Below, one piece after another: positions 36,966 to 44,961 of a stretch of DNA of 64,000 nucleotides. Position 1 is the first letter of the stretch, and each line of letters starts with the position of its first letter. Source of the stretch: Nocardioides sp. dk884. Lineage in GTDB: Bacteria; Actinomycetota; Actinomycetes; Propionibacteriales; Nocardioidaceae. Below the pieces are notes generated by a model that was given only the letters and a program-made list of their open reading frames with translations, did no database searches and was not told where the DNA came from. The stretch covers positions 4,067,501 to 4,131,500 of the forward strand of contig NZ_CP045649.1 in assembly GCF_009557055.1 (NCBI RefSeq), read 5' to 3'. The position numbers and the translations under genes were made by a program.

Positions 36966-37907
36966 TCAGTGCGCCTCGCCCAGGTCCTCGTGCGAGCGGT
37001 GGCTGACGGGCTCGACCTGGAAGGTGGCGTGCTGCACGGAGAAGTGCTCGGCGACGCAGTGGCTGAGCTCGTCGAGGGTGGCGCCGACGCCACGCTCGGC
37101 GAGGCAGGCGTCGGTGACCGTGACGTGGGCCGACAGGCTCGGGATGCCGCTGGTGATGGTCCAGGCGTGCAGGTCGTGGACGTCGACGACGCCGGGGACT
37201 CCGAGCAGGTGCTCGCGGACGGCGGCGAGGTCGACGCTGTCGGGGGCGATCTCGAGCAGGACGACGCCTGCGTCGCGGATCAGCAGGATCGCGCGCGGCA
37301 GGATCAGCGCCGCGATCGCCAGCGAGGCCACGGCGTCGGCGCGCTCCCAGCCGGTCGTCCAGATCACCACGCCCGCGACCACCGCGAGCAGCGAGCCGAC
37401 CAGGTCGGCGAAGACCTCGCTGATCGCCCCACGCATGTTGAGCGAACCGGTGTCGGAGCGGTTCAGCACGCTCAGCGACACCACGTTGGCGACCAGGCCG
37501 ACCAGCGCGACGCCGACCATCGGCGCCGCGTCGACCGGGGTGGGGTCGCCGAGCCGGCTGATGCCGGCCCACGCGACGTACGCACACACGCCGAGCAGCA
37601 CCAGCCCGTTCACCGCGGCGGCCAGGATCTCGGCGCGGTGGTAGCCGAAGGTCGAGCGCGGTCCGCCCGGGCGCGCGGCGAGGTACGACGCCCCGAGCGC
37701 GAGCACCACCCCGCCCGCGTCGGTGGCCATGTGCCCGGCGTCGGCGAGCAGCGCGAGGGAGCCGGTCAGCAGGCCGCCGACGATCTCCAGCACCATCACC
37801 GAGGCGGTGACGCCGAGGACGATCCGCAGGCGCCGGCGGTCCGCGGCCCGCCCGGCCGCGTGGCCCCCGCCCCCGTGCCCGTGGCCGTGCCCGTGGCTGT
37901 GCCCCAT
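36966..37907 (-). CDS. Cation diffusion facilitator (zinc/cobalt) transporter
   Basis: CDF-family antiporter of 313 residues that would export Zn2+ (possibly Co2+ or Cd2+) from the cytoplasm. A His-rich N-terminus (GHSHGHGHGHGGGGH) precedes six helices; the metal site is HMATD in 'ADAGHMATDAGG' (helix 2) and 'FADLVGSLLAV' (helix 5). The cytoplasmic C-terminal domain (about 215-313) ends in further His residues (HRSHEDLGEAH). No metal-responsive regulator adjoins it; the start is followed in reverse by the glutathionyl-hydroquinone-reductase gene nearby. Confidence 0.92.
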   Translation of the reverse strand: MGHSHGHGHGHGGGGHAAGRAADRRRLRIVLGVTASVMVLEIVGGLLTGSLALLADAGHMATDAGGVVLALGASYLAARPGGPRSTFGYHRAEILAAAVNGLVLLGVCAYVAWAGISRLGDPTPVDAAPMVGVALVGLVANVVSLSVLNRSDTGSLNMRGAISEVFADLVGSLLAVVAGVVIWTTGWERADAVASLAIAALILPRAILLIRDAGVVLLEIAPDSVDLAAVREHLLGVPGVVDVHDLHAWTITSGIPSLSAHVTVTDACLAERGVGATLDELSHCVAEHFSVQHATFQVEPVSHRSHEDLGEAH

Positions 37908-37916
37908 GGACTCAGG

Positions 37917-38918
37917 CTAGATCGACCCGAGCTCCTCGCGCCCGTGCGGCTCCTGCCAGCCGGACAGGTCCGGGCCGGCGGGGATGATGCCGGAGGGGTT
38001 CACGTCGGTGTGCACGACGTAGTAGTGCGCCTTGATCTGCTCGAAGTCGATCGTCTCGCCGAAGCCCGGCGTCTGGAACAGGTCGCGGGCATAGCCCCAC
38101 AGGTGCGGCATCTCGGTGAGCTTCTGGCGGTTGCACTTGAAGTGGCCGTGGTAGACCGCGTCGAAGCGCGCCAGCGTGGTGAACAGCCGCACGTCGGCCT
38201 CGGTGATCGCCGAGCCCATCAGGTAGCGCCGGGTCGCCAGCCGCTCCTCGAGCCAGTCCAGCGCCGCCCACAGCCGCTCGTACGCCGCGTCGTAGGCCTC
38301 CTGCGAGCCGGCGAACCCGCAGCGGTAGACGCCGTTGTTGACCTCGGTGAACACCCGCTTCATGACCTGCTCCATCTCCTCGCGCAGGTCGGCGGGCCAC
38401 AGGTCGGGGGCGTCGGGGCGGTGGTGCTCGCGCCACTCGAAGAACAGGTCGTGGGTGATCCAGGGGAAGTCGTTGGTCACGACCCCGCCGCTGGCGATGT
38501 CGACGATCGCGGGCACCGTGATGCCCTTCGGGTAGTCGGGGTAGCGCGCGAAGTAGGCCTCCTGCAGCCGCTCGATCCCCAGCACCGGGTCACGCCCGCC
38601 GGGGTCGCGGTCGAAGGTCCAGCTGCGCGCGTCGTGGGTGGGGCCGGGCAGGCCGACGCTCAGCACGTCCTCCAGGCCCAGCAGGTGGCGCACGATCAGG
38701 GTGCGGTTGGCCCACGGGCACGCCGGGGCGGCGATCAGGCGGTAGCGACCCGGCTCGACGGGCCACACCTGCACGTCCGCGCGGCCACCGTACGCCGCGT
38801 CCAGCGGGTCGGCGGGCCGCTCCCCGGCGAGGATCCGGTCGGGGATGTAGCTCATGTCCCGATCGAAGGCCTTGCCCTTCTCGACGTACGTCGCGGTCTG
38901 CTCGGCATTGGCTCCCAT
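37917..38918 (-). CDS. Glutathionyl-hydroquinone reductase-like (Xi-class GST) protein
   Basis: Thiol-dependent reductase of 333 residues related to YqjG/ECM4. The active Cys67 lies in AACPWANR, the thioredoxin-like half ends about residue 165 ('KGITVPAIVDIASGGVVTNDF'), and the helical half contains 'NNGVYRCGFAGSQEAYDAAYERL' and 'RFDAVYHGHFKCNRQKL'. In E. coli and yeast these enzymes use glutathione to reduce glutathionyl-hydroquinones; actinobacteria generally use mycothiol instead, so the natural thiol is likely different (inference). Its stop lies 9 bases upstream of the transporter start on the same strand, suggesting one operon. Confidence 0.88.
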   Translation of the reverse strand: MGANAEQTATYVEKGKAFDRDMSYIPDRILAGERPADPLDAAYGGRADVQVWPVEPGRYRLIAAPACPWANRTLIVRHLLGLEDVLSVGLPGPTHDARSWTFDRDPGGRDPVLGIERLQEAYFARYPDYPKGITVPAIVDIASGGVVTNDFPWITHDLFFEWREHHRPDAPDLWPADLREEMEQVMKRVFTEVNNGVYRCGFAGSQEAYDAAYERLWAALDWLEERLATRRYLMGSAITEADVRLFTTLARFDAVYHGHFKCNRQKLTEMPHLWGYARDLFQTPGFGETIDFEQIKAHYYVVHTDVNPSGIIPAGPDLSGWQEPHGREELGSI

Positions 38919-39000
38919 CTCTCCACCCTAGGTGAACGGTCAACGACACGGCGCCGACGACAACGCGTCCCGCGACGCCCCGCGGCGTAGCGTCGGCACC

Positions 39001-39906
39001 GTGTCCCGCCCCCTCCGCGCCCCCCTCGCCGCCGCCGCGGCCGTGGTCCTGATCGGCGCGGGTGCGGGCTGCGGCGGCACCGACGAGCCCAGCAGCGCAC
39101 CGACACCGAGCCGCCCCCCGAGCGCCTCGACACCCGCGAACCCGGCACCCAGCTCCTCGACCTCCGCGAGCCCGACACCGACGCCGCCCCCGCGTCCCGG
39201 CACCACGCCGCCGGCCTGGCTCGGCACCCGGGAGCTGCCCACCGGGCCCGACGGGTACGCCGCGGCGCAGACGACACCGCCGGAGCTGCGCCGCCGCGCC
39301 TTCACCCTCCCCGACCCGGTGCGGATGCTCCCCGGGCGCGGCTACGCCTCGCGGGTCGTGGCGCCCGCACCTGCGTGGGTGCTCGCCCGGTCCACCTGGC
39401 GGCCCGGCTGCCCGGTCGCGCGCGAGCAGCTGGCCTGGCTGCGGGTGACCTTCCGCGGCTTCGACGGCGCCCGGCACACCGGTGAGCTGCTGGTCCAGCG
39501 CCAGGACGCCGACGACCTCGTGCAGGTCTTCGGCGACCTGTGGCGAGCCGACTTCCCGTTGGAGCGGATGGTGATCACCACCCGCGCCGACCAGGACGCC
39601 ACCCCGACCGGCGACGGCAACGACACCAGCGCGTTCGTGTGCCGCCCGATCACCGGCGGCTCGTCGTACTCCGAGCACGCGTCGGGGCGCGCGGTGGACG
39701 TCAACCCGTTCCAGAACCCCTACGTGCGCGGCGACCTGGTGCTGCCCGAGCTGGCGACGTCGTACGCCCGCCGCACGCCGGTGCGCCCGGGGATGATCAC
39801 CGCCGACGGCCCGGTGGTGGCGGCGTTCGCCCGGATCGGCTGGGGCTGGGGCGGCGCCTGGACCTCGCTGAAGGACTACCAGCACTTCAGCGCGACCGGG
39901 CGCTGA
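39001..39906 (+). CDS. M15-family D-Ala-D-Ala carboxypeptidase-like lipoprotein
   Basis: Predicted cell-wall peptidase of 301 residues. GTG 39001 starts a lipoprotein signal ending GAGAGCGG; a long Ser/Thr/Pro linker (about 27-75) follows. The catalytic domain shows SEHASGRAVDVNPF (metal ligands His and Asp) and a final 'WTSLKDYQHF' that supplies the remaining His, in the VanY/M15 pattern. The upstream part of the frame (from 38932) is polar and lacks a ribosome site. Probably trims peptidoglycan stem peptides. Divergent from the GST-like gene. Confidence 0.85.
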   Translation: MSRPLRAPLAAAAAVVLIGAGAGCGGTDEPSSAPTPSRPPSASTPANPAPSSSTSASPTPTPPPRPGTTPPAWLGTRELPTGPDGYAAAQTTPPELRRRAFTLPDPVRMLPGRGYASRVVAPAPAWVLARSTWRPGCPVAREQLAWLRVTFRGFDGARHTGELLVQRQDADDLVQVFGDLWRADFPLERMVITTRADQDATPTGDGNDTSAFVCRPITGGSSYSEHASGRAVDVNPFQNPYVRGDLVLPELATSYARRTPVRPGMITADGPVVAAFARIGWGWGGAWTSLKDYQHFSATGR

Positions 39907-39916
39907 GCCGCGCGCG

Positions 39917-41014
39917 TCAGCGCGGTCGCAGCGCCGCGGCCACCTCGAGCAGCCGGTCGTTGGCCTCGGGCTCCCCGATCGTCGCCCGGACCCCCTCGCC
40001 GGGGAACGGGCGGACCGTGATGCCGAGCCTCTCGGCGTGCTCGGTGAACGCTGCGGTGCGCTCACCGAGGTCGAACCAGACGAAGTTGCCCTGGGCGTCC
40101 GGCACCTCCCAGCCGCGGTCGCGCAGGCCGGCCACGACGCGGGCGCGCTCGGCGAGGAGCGCCTCCACGCGCTCGAGCAGGTCGTCGCGGCGGCCCAGCG
40201 AGGTGATCGCAGCGACCTGGGCGACGTGCGGGACCCCGAACGGCAGCGACACGGCGCGCAGCGCCGCGGCCAGCGGCGCGGCGGCCACGGCGTACCCGAC
40301 CCGGAGCCCGGCCAGGCCGTAGGCCTTGGAGAAGGTGCGGGTGAGGACCACCTGGGGGTGGCGGCGGAGAGTCGCGATGCCGTCCACCGGGTCGGCCATC
40401 CGCACGAACTCGCTGTAGGCCTCATCGACGACGACCAGCACGTGCGGCGGCACGGCGGCGAGGAACGCGTCGAGCTCGGTCTGGGTGACCGCGGGACCGG
40501 TGGGGTTGTTGGGGGTGCAGACCAGCACCACGCGGGTGCGGTCGGTGATCGCGGCGGCCATCGCGGGGAGGTCGTGGCGGCCGCCGGGCAGCAGCGGCAC
40601 CCGCACCGCCGTCGCCCCCGACGCGGCGACCGCGATCGGGTAGGCCTCGAAGGAGCGCCAGGCCATCACCACCTCGTCGCCGGGCTCGCAGAAGGCCTGG
40701 ACGATCTCATAGATCAGCGCCACCGAGCCGGTGCCGACGGTGACCTGCTCGACCGGGACGCCGACGAACTCCGCGATCGCGGCGTGCAGCGCGACCGCCC
40801 CCATGTCGGGGTAGCGGTTCATCTGCCCCACCGCCTCGTAGGCGGCCTCCAGCACGCCGGGCAGCGGCGGGTAGGGGTTCTCGTTGGAGGACAGCTTGTA
40901 CGCCGTCAGGCCCGGGCGCAGCGCGGGCGGACGACCCGCGACGTACGCCGGGATCTCGGCGATCGTGGCGCGCGGGCGCGGCAGCGGGGGCGGCGAGTGC
41001 TGGGGGGACGTCAC
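39917..41014 (-). CDS. hisC: Histidinol-phosphate / aromatic aminotransferase
   Basis: PLP aminotransferase of 365 residues. It has 'AYKLSSNENPYPPLPGV' at the N-terminus, 'CTPNNPTGPAV', the PLP Asp in VVVDEAYSEF, the lysine in FSKAYGLAGLRVGY, and the phosphate-binding Arg near the C-terminus ('VRPFPGEGVRATIG'). GTG 41014. It is not in a his operon; a stand-alone HisC-like enzyme in actinobacteria is often the aromatic aminotransferase Pat, so the gene symbol is tentative. It is transcribed toward the M15 gene (convergent). Confidence 0.85.
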   Translation of the reverse strand: MTSPQHSPPPLPRPRATIAEIPAYVAGRPPALRPGLTAYKLSSNENPYPPLPGVLEAAYEAVGQMNRYPDMGAVALHAAIAEFVGVPVEQVTVGTGSVALIYEIVQAFCEPGDEVVMAWRSFEAYPIAVAASGATAVRVPLLPGGRHDLPAMAAAITDRTRVVLVCTPNNPTGPAVTQTELDAFLAAVPPHVLVVVDEAYSEFVRMADPVDGIATLRRHPQVVLTRTFSKAYGLAGLRVGYAVAAAPLAAALRAVSLPFGVPHVAQVAAITSLGRRDDLLERVEALLAERARVVAGLRDRGWEVPDAQGNFVWFDLGERTAAFTEHAERLGITVRPFPGEGVRATIGEPEANDRLLEVAAALRPR

Positions 41015-41058
41015 GGGATCACCCTAGATGTGAGCGCCGTCACTTCCGAGGCGCCGAC

Positions 41059-41625
41059 CTACGCGCGACGGCGGCGGCCCGAGCGCCACGGACGCACCAG
41101 CGGCGCGAGCCCCAGCCCGAGCAGCCCGCCGAGCACCGCGCCGGTGGCGTTGTCGACCATGTCGGTCGCGTCGCAGGCCCGGTCCAGGCGGGCGAGCTCC
41201 AGCTGGACGATCTCGATGCCCACGGAGTAGGCGCCCAGCGCGACCAGCCCGACCGGCACGGTGAGCACCATCAGCCGCGGCCAGCGGGCCAGCGCCAGCA
41301 CCAGCAGTGCCCCCGCCGGCACGAACACCAGCGCGTTGAGCAGCCGCTGCCCGCCCGAGAAGATCCAGAACCCGTCCGGCGCCGGGCCGCCGACGTCCCA
41401 CGAGCAGGTCTCGCTGCGGGTCTCGGCCGGCACGATCCCGGGCGCCGAGTCCGCCGGGAGCAGCGTCACGCAGGCGATCACGGCCAGCGACCAGCACAGG
41501 CCACCGGCCAGGAGCGCCCAACGGGTGCCGGTGAAGGGCCGCAGCGCCGCGGCGAGGCCGAGGCAGACCAGGCCCGAGAGCACCACGCCGAGCAGCATCA
41601 CCTCGACCCCACCGACCGGGAACAT
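41059..41625 (-). CDS. VanZ-family membrane protein
   Basis: 188 residues with about five hydrophobic helices and the VanZ hallmark 'SVGIEIVQLELARLDRACDATDMVDNATGAVLG' toward the C-terminus; the Cys pair in between may be extracytoplasmic. VanZ proteins are linked to glycopeptide tolerance, but most chromosomal members are uncharacterised. ATG 41625 avoids a long Arg-rich extension. It is the minus-strand neighbour of hisC, 44 bases upstream of it. Confidence 0.83.
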   Translation of the reverse strand: MFPVGGVEVMLLGVVLSGLVCLGLAAALRPFTGTRWALLAGGLCWSLAVIACVTLLPADSAPGIVPAETRSETCSWDVGGPAPDGFWIFSGGQRLLNALVFVPAGALLVLALARWPRLMVLTVPVGLVALGAYSVGIEIVQLELARLDRACDATDMVDNATGAVLGGLLGLGLAPLVRPWRSGRRRRA

Positions 41626-41669
41626 GGCGCCGACGGTAATGGGCGGGCCCCGTGAGCCAGAATGGGGCC

Positions 41670-42362
41670 ATGTCCGATCCGGTCCCCGTCGCCGCGGGGA
41701 CGCTGCACCTCGAGCCGCCCACCGCCGTGGACCGGGTCGCCCAGGAGCTGCGCCGCGCAATCTTCGACGGCGACCTCGAGTCGGGCACCGCGCTGCGCGA
41801 GGTCGCCCTCGCCGCCTCCCTGGGGGTCTCGCGACCCACGGTCCGCGAGGCGCTCACCCTGCTGGTCGCGGAGGGCCTGGCCACCCGCGAGCCCCACCGC
41901 GGCGTCAGCGTCGCCACGCCCGAGGCCGCGTCGGTCCGCGACATCTGCGCGGCCCGCTGGGTCCTCGAGGGCGCCGGCGTACGTGCCTGGCCGCAGGCCG
42001 ACGCCGCGCTGCGCCGCCAGGTGCGTACGACGCTGGAGGCCTACACCACGGCCGTGCACGCCGGCGGCAGCTACCAGGAGCTCAACGAGCAGCACCTGGC
42101 CTTCCACCTCTCCCTGGTCGCGCTCGCCGACAGCCCGCGCCTGGTGCACATGGCCGAGCAGCTGGTCACCGAGCTCAAGCTCGCGCTCGCCCAGGTCGAG
42201 CGGCTGCGCCGCAACGCCCACGACGAGGCCGACAACCACACCCGGCTGGTGCTGCTGCTGGAGTCCGGCGACGTCGACGCGGCGCATGAGTTCCTGCGCG
42301 ACCACCTGGCGGGCGCCGCCGACGAGATCATCACCGCCCTCGCGCTCGAGCCCGAGTCCTGA
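41670..42362 (+). CDS. GntR-family (FadR subgroup) transcriptional regulator
   Basis: DNA-binding regulator of 230 residues. The winged helix (about 18-85) contains 'LREVALAASLGVSRPTVREALTLLVAEGLATREPHRGVSV', and the C-terminal FCD helical ligand domain (about 95-225) has the usual metal-binding His residues ('QHLAFHLSLVALADS', 'NHTRLVLLLESGDVDAA'). ATG 41670. Effector unknown; its targets may include its own gene and the divergent VanZ gene 44 bases away. Confidence 0.9.
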   Translation: MSDPVPVAAGTLHLEPPTAVDRVAQELRRAIFDGDLESGTALREVALAASLGVSRPTVREALTLLVAEGLATREPHRGVSVATPEAASVRDICAARWVLEGAGVRAWPQADAALRRQVRTTLEAYTTAVHAGGSYQELNEQHLAFHLSLVALADSPRLVHMAEQLVTELKLALAQVERLRRNAHDEADNHTRLVLLLESGDVDAAHEFLRDHLAGAADEIITALALEPES

Positions 42363-42416
42363 AGCCCGGGGGCTGATGCCCGGGGGCCGCGTCGTCGGTC
42401 CTGCCACAATCAGGCC

Positions 42417-42809
42417 ATGACACGCTTCTTGACCTGGTTGGTCACCAATGCCCTGGCCGTGGCCGCCGCCGCCTGGCTGATCAACGGGATCAGCTTCGCC
42501 GGGCCCACCTCGGGGCGCGCCGAGCTCGAGGAGAAGATCCTCCCGGTGATCGGGGTGGCGCTGATCCTCGGCGTGATCACGTCGTTCGTGAAGCCGCTGC
42601 TCCAGCTGCTCTCGTTCCCGCTGATCATCCTCACCCTCGGCATCTTCTTGCTGGTCATCAATGCCGCGCTGCTGATGCTGACCGGTTGGGTCGCCGAGCA
42701 CTTCGACCTCGGCTTCGAGGTCGACGGCTTCTGGCCGGCCGTCGGTGGCGCGATCGTGATCACCGTCGTGACCTGGATCCTCGACGCCCTGATCGGCGTC
42801 GATGACTGA
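42417..42809 (+). CDS. Phage holin family (PF04020-like) membrane protein
   Basis: Small integral membrane protein of 130 residues with four hydrophobic helices (about 4-24, 42-62, 64-86, 105-127), the second and third joined by 'ITSFVKPLLQLLSFPLIILTLG', which is typical of this family. Despite the name these are chromosomal proteins of unknown role. Its stop overlaps the phosphatase start by eight bases (ATGACTGA), giving a three-gene operon with the phosphatase and fructosamine kinase. Confidence 0.85.
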   Translation: MTRFLTWLVTNALAVAAAAWLINGISFAGPTSGRAELEEKILPVIGVALILGVITSFVKPLLQLLSFPLIILTLGIFLLVINAALLMLTGWVAEHFDLGFEVDGFWPAVGGAIVITVVTWILDALIGVDD

Positions 42810-43341
42810 GCCCGTGACCGGCCCTGCCGCGCCGGCGCTGCCGCCGCTCCCCTCTCCCAGGACCCCGGGCCGCTACGCGATCGCCCTGGTCTGCCTGGGC
42901 AACATCTGCCGCTCCCCGACGGCCGACGTGGTGCTGAGCGCCCGCCTCGCCGAGGCCGGGTTGGACGACCGCGTCGAGGTGGCCAGCTGCGGCACCGGCG
43001 GCTGGCACGTCGGCGAGCCGATGGACCGCCGCGCCGCGGCCACCCTCCGCGCGGTCGGCCTCGACCCCAGCCGGCACCGCGCCCGCCAGTGGACCGAGGA
43101 CTGGCGCGGCCGCAGCGACCTGGTGCTCGCGATGGACTCCGACAACCTGGCCGCCCTGGGCGGGCGCAGCGAGCGGGTGCGGCTGTTCCGCGACCTCGAT
43201 CCGATCGACCCCGGCGGGGAGGTACCGGACCCCTACTACGGTGGGGACGACGGCTTCGAGGAGGTGCTCGCGATGGTGGAACGCACGTCGGCCGCGCTCG
43301 TCGCGGCGTTGCGCGAGATCCTCGGCCCGCCGACGCCATGA
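42802..43341 (+). CDS. Low-molecular-weight protein-tyrosine phosphatase
   Basis: Phosphatase of 179 residues. The P-loop C-x5-R is VCLGNICRSP with nucleophile Cys31 and Arg37; the general acid Asp lies in DPYYGG. An N-terminal Pro-rich extension of about 23 residues precedes the domain. It overlaps the holin-like gene upstream and the fructosamine-kinase gene downstream (ATGA), so the three are co-translated. In actinobacteria such enzymes (PtpA-like) act on protein or arsenate-type substrates; the target is not evident. Confidence 0.9.
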   Translation: MTEPVTGPAAPALPPLPSPRTPGRYAIALVCLGNICRSPTADVVLSARLAEAGLDDRVEVASCGTGGWHVGEPMDRRAAATLRAVGLDPSRHRARQWTEDWRGRSDLVLAMDSDNLAALGGRSERVRLFRDLDPIDPGGEVPDPYYGGDDGFEEVLAMVERTSAALVAALREILGPPTP

Positions 43342-44210
43342 CCCGGCAGCCGCGGGTCGCCCGCCACGCCGAGAAGCTCCTCGGCGCCGCGGTCGTGGCC
43401 ACCGCACCGGTGGCCGGGGGCGACATCTGCACCGCGACCAAGCTGCGCCTCAGCGACGGCACCACCGCGCTGGTCAAGACCCTCCCGCACGCGCCGGCGG
43501 GGTTCTTCCCCACCGAGGCGCGCGGGCTGCGCTGGCTCGCCGAGGTGGAGGGCGGCGTCCCGGTCCCCGACGTGCTCGCCGTCGACGAGGAGTGCCTGGT
43601 GCTGCGCTGGGTCGAGCCGGGCCGCAGCACCGTCGACGCGGCCGCCGCCTTCGGGCGCGCGCTGGCGATCACCCACGACGCCGGCGCCCCGGCGTACGGC
43701 GCCCCGCCCGGCAGCAGCGACGAGGCGTTCATCGGCAAGCTGCCGCTGCCCCAGCGACCGGCGCCGACCTGGGCGGAGTTCTACGCCGTACGCCGGGTGC
43801 TGCCCTACCTCAAGGTGGCTCGCGACCGGGCCGCGGTGAGCGGCAGCGAGGCCGACGTCATCGAGCGGCTGATCGGGCGGCTGCCGGCGCTGCTGGTCGA
43901 GGAGCCCCCCGCGCGCCTGCACGGCGACCTGTGGAACGGCAACGTGCTGTGGGGCGCCGACGGACGCGTGAGCGTCGTGGACCCCGCGGCGTACGGCGGG
44001 CACCGCGAGGTCGACCTGGCGATGCTGGCCCTCTTCGGGCTGCCCAACCTCGCGCGGGTGCTCGACGCCTACCAGGAGGTGCACCCGCTCGCGGAGGGCT
44101 GGCGCGACCGGGTCGCGCTGCACCAGATCTTCCCACTGCTGGTGCACGCCTGCCTGTTCGGCAGCGGCTACGGCGCCCGCGCCGCGCAGGCCGCCGCGGC
44201 GTACGTCTGA
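43338..44210 (+). CDS. Fructosamine/ketosamine kinase family protein
   Basis: Cytoplasmic kinase of 290 residues that phosphorylates glycated amino groups to allow deglycation. The kinase-like fold shows 'TALVKTLPHAPAGFFPTEARGLRWLAE' (ATP Lys and Glu), the catalytic loop HGDLWNGNVLW, and the metal Asp in 'VVDPAAYGGHREVDLAML'. ATG 43338 overlaps the phosphatase stop. The arrangement phosphatase-fructosamine kinase recurs in actinobacteria and suggests a protein-damage repair role (inference). Confidence 0.9.
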   Translation: MTRQPRVARHAEKLLGAAVVATAPVAGGDICTATKLRLSDGTTALVKTLPHAPAGFFPTEARGLRWLAEVEGGVPVPDVLAVDEECLVLRWVEPGRSTVDAAAAFGRALAITHDAGAPAYGAPPGSSDEAFIGKLPLPQRPAPTWAEFYAVRRVLPYLKVARDRAAVSGSEADVIERLIGRLPALLVEEPPARLHGDLWNGNVLWGADGRVSVVDPAAYGGHREVDLAMLALFGLPNLARVLDAYQEVHPLAEGWRDRVALHQIFPLLVHACLFGSGYGARAAQAAAAYV

Positions 44211-44227
44211 GGCGCGGGCGCGTCCTT

Positions 44228-44243
44228 CTCAGAAGCGGCTCAG
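44228..44243. promoter_or_regulatory. CTCAG direct repeat upstream of the MprA-like gene
   Basis: CTCAG occurs at 44228-44232 and 44239-44243, an 11-base period, 23-38 bases before the regulator's GTG start. This is the binding geometry of OmpR/MprA-type regulators and suggests autoregulation. Confidence 0.5.
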
Positions 44244-44265
44244 CCTCGACTGGCAGCATGGGAGC

Positions 44266-44961
44266 GTGAGCGCGCAGAGCCTGCCCCGTGTCCTTGTCGT
44301 CGACGACGACAAGGCGGTGCGCGAGTCGCTGCGCCGCTCGCTGGAGTTCAACGGCTACGACGTGCGCCTCGCGTCCGACGGCGCCGAGGCCCTCGCCCAG
44401 ATCGGCGCGACCGCCCCGGACGTCGTGGTGATGGACGTGATGATGCCGCGCCTCGACGGCCTGGAGACCACCCGCGCGCTGCGCGCGGCCGGCCACGACG
44501 TGCCGATCCTGGTGCTCACCGCCCGCGACGCCGTCGGCGACCGGGTGGCGGGGCTCGACGCCGGCGCCGACGACTACCTCACCAAGCCGTTCGCGCTGCC
44601 CGAGCTGCTCGCCCGGCTGCGCGCGCTGCTGCGCCGCGCGGTCCCGCAGGAGGACGACGAGGAGATCCTCTCCTTCGCCGACCTCACCATGGACGTCGGC
44701 GCACGCGAGGTACGCCGCGGGGACCGGCTCATCGAGCTGACCCGCACCGAGTTCACCCTGCTGGAGATGTTCCTGCGCCGCCCGCGCCGGGTGCTGGAGC
44801 GCAGCTTCATCCTCGAGGAGGTCTGGGGCTATGACTTCCCCACCACCGCGAACTCCCTCGAGGTCTACGTCGGCTACCTGCGGCGCAAGACCGAAGCCGC
44901 CGGTGAGCCGCGTCTGCTGCACACCGTGCGCGGGGTCGGCTACGTGCTGAAGGAAGCATGA
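44266..44961 (+). CDS. mprA: Two-component response regulator, MprA-like
   Basis: 231 residues. Receiver with acidic Asp13/14/15 region, phospho-acceptor Asp57 in VVVMDVMMPRLDG and Lys107 in TKPF; winged helix (about 135-230) with 'ELTRTEFTLLEMFLRRPRRVLERSFILEEVWGYDFPTTANSLEVYVGYLRRKTEA'. This C-terminal wording is that of mycobacterial MprA, a persistence and envelope-stress regulator. GTG 44266. It overlaps the kinase gene by four bases (ATGA). A CTCAG direct repeat lies upstream. Confidence 0.9.
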   Translation: MSAQSLPRVLVVDDDKAVRESLRRSLEFNGYDVRLASDGAEALAQIGATAPDVVVMDVMMPRLDGLETTRALRAAGHDVPILVLTARDAVGDRVAGLDAGADDYLTKPFALPELLARLRALLRRAVPQEDDEEILSFADLTMDVGAREVRRGDRLIELTRTEFTLLEMFLRRPRRVLERSFILEEVWGYDFPTTANSLEVYVGYLRRKTEAAGEPRLLHTVRGVGYVLKEA

